Shown here: piece after piece, positions 63,893 to 64,000 of the stretch
Layout of the letters: each line of letters opens with the position of its first letter
Numbering within the stretch: position 1 is the stretch's first letter
Origin: Saccharibacillus alkalitolerans
GTDB taxonomy: Bacteria; Bacillota; Bacilli; Paenibacillales; Paenibacillaceae
DNA length: 64,000 nt
Reading direction: 5' to 3'
NCBI RefSeq assembly: GCF_011090185.1
Contig: NZ_JAAFGS010000004.1
Span: forward strand, 641,608 to 705,607
Position numbers and translations under genes: made by a program
The notes under the pieces: generated by a model
Seen by the model: only the letters and a program-made list of their open reading frames with translations
Database searches by the model: none
Told to the model about the DNA's origin: nothing

Positions 63893-64000
63893 TTGATCTT
63901 TTGGTTCCTACATGATATATTATAGGAACGGCCTTGAGAGAGCGCCGGTGCGGTTCGAGTGAGTGAGCAGGTCCAAAAGAGATCGAAATAGACGCTTCGC
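63893..64000 (+). promoter_or_regulatory. Probable rRNA-operon promoter and leader
   Basis: TTGATC (63893-63898) and TATATT (63916-63921) are separated by 17 bases, and the downstream sequence runs to the window edge without a gene. GTTCCTA (63905-63911) and TAGGAAC (63923-63929) form an inverted repeat around the -10. Related genomes have a 16S rRNA gene after gyrA/HD-GYP, so I infer an rrn leader; no 16S sequence is visible yet. Confidence 0.5.

Overview
The window is the replication-origin region of a moderately GC-rich Firmicute, most likely a member of the Paenibacillaceae (Paenibacillus or Saccharibacillus type). The evidence is gene content and order: mnmE-mnmG-rsmG-noc-parA-parB on one side of rpmH-oriC-dnaA, and dnaN-yaaA-recF-remB-gyrB-gyrA-HD-GYP on the other. 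A walRKHIJ-htrA block preceded by an M23/LysM/G5 peptidase and purA, and a gdpP-rplI-dnaB block, also fit. Two paralogous ParB proteins (Noc and ParB), two parS sites and DUF951/DUF2232/DUF4446/DUF2512 genes fit a spore-former. The genus is an inference.

Layout. 1-1743: end of a NarL-type two-component system and a CPBP membrane protease. 1744-2517: a gene graveyard with a RidA C-terminal remnant, a strong terminator and a long perfect hairpin. 2518-6168: csaA, then a TetR-controlled ABM/flavin monooxygenase/SDR operon with four copies of one palindromic operator. 6423-11686: rlmH, an unrecognised 394-residue gene, a MmyB-type regulator divergent from an isochorismatase-family hydrolase, greA and a DUF218 membrane protein. 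11806-22299: CxxH/CxxC protein, htrA, walJ-I-H-K-R, M23 peptidase and purA. 22796-29676: DUF2512, dnaB-rplI-gdpP-yybS, a CBS protein and a D,D-carboxypeptidase homologue that has lost all catalytic motifs. 29847-35650: a five-gene oligopeptide ABC transporter. 36338-41448: rpsF-ssb-rpsR, tRNA-Ser(CGA), DUF951, MscS, DUF3343/DUF4446 and a cysteine desulfurase. 41547-51534: parB-parA-noc, rsmG-mnmG-mnmE-jag-yidC-rnpA-rpmH. 51535-54140: bipartite oriC around dnaA. 54141-63737: dnaN to the HD-GYP gene. 63738-64000: a promoter and leader that probably starts an rRNA operon.

Organisation. Nearly all genes left of oriC are on the minus strand and all genes right of it on the plus strand, so they are transcribed away from the origin. 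The few head-on genes (1-1743, 7065-8249, 9342-9953, 22796-23173) are accessory. Most of the window is conserved core. The strongest unexplained signals are the TetR regulon, with an apparently leaderless repressor mRNA; the dead carboxypeptidase; the DnaA boxes inside the dnaA terminator hairpin; and regulatory palindromes at walR, purA and the putative rrn promoter. I did not find a defence island, CRISPR array, prophage or intact insertion sequence. All family assignments are from reading the translated sequence, not from database searches.
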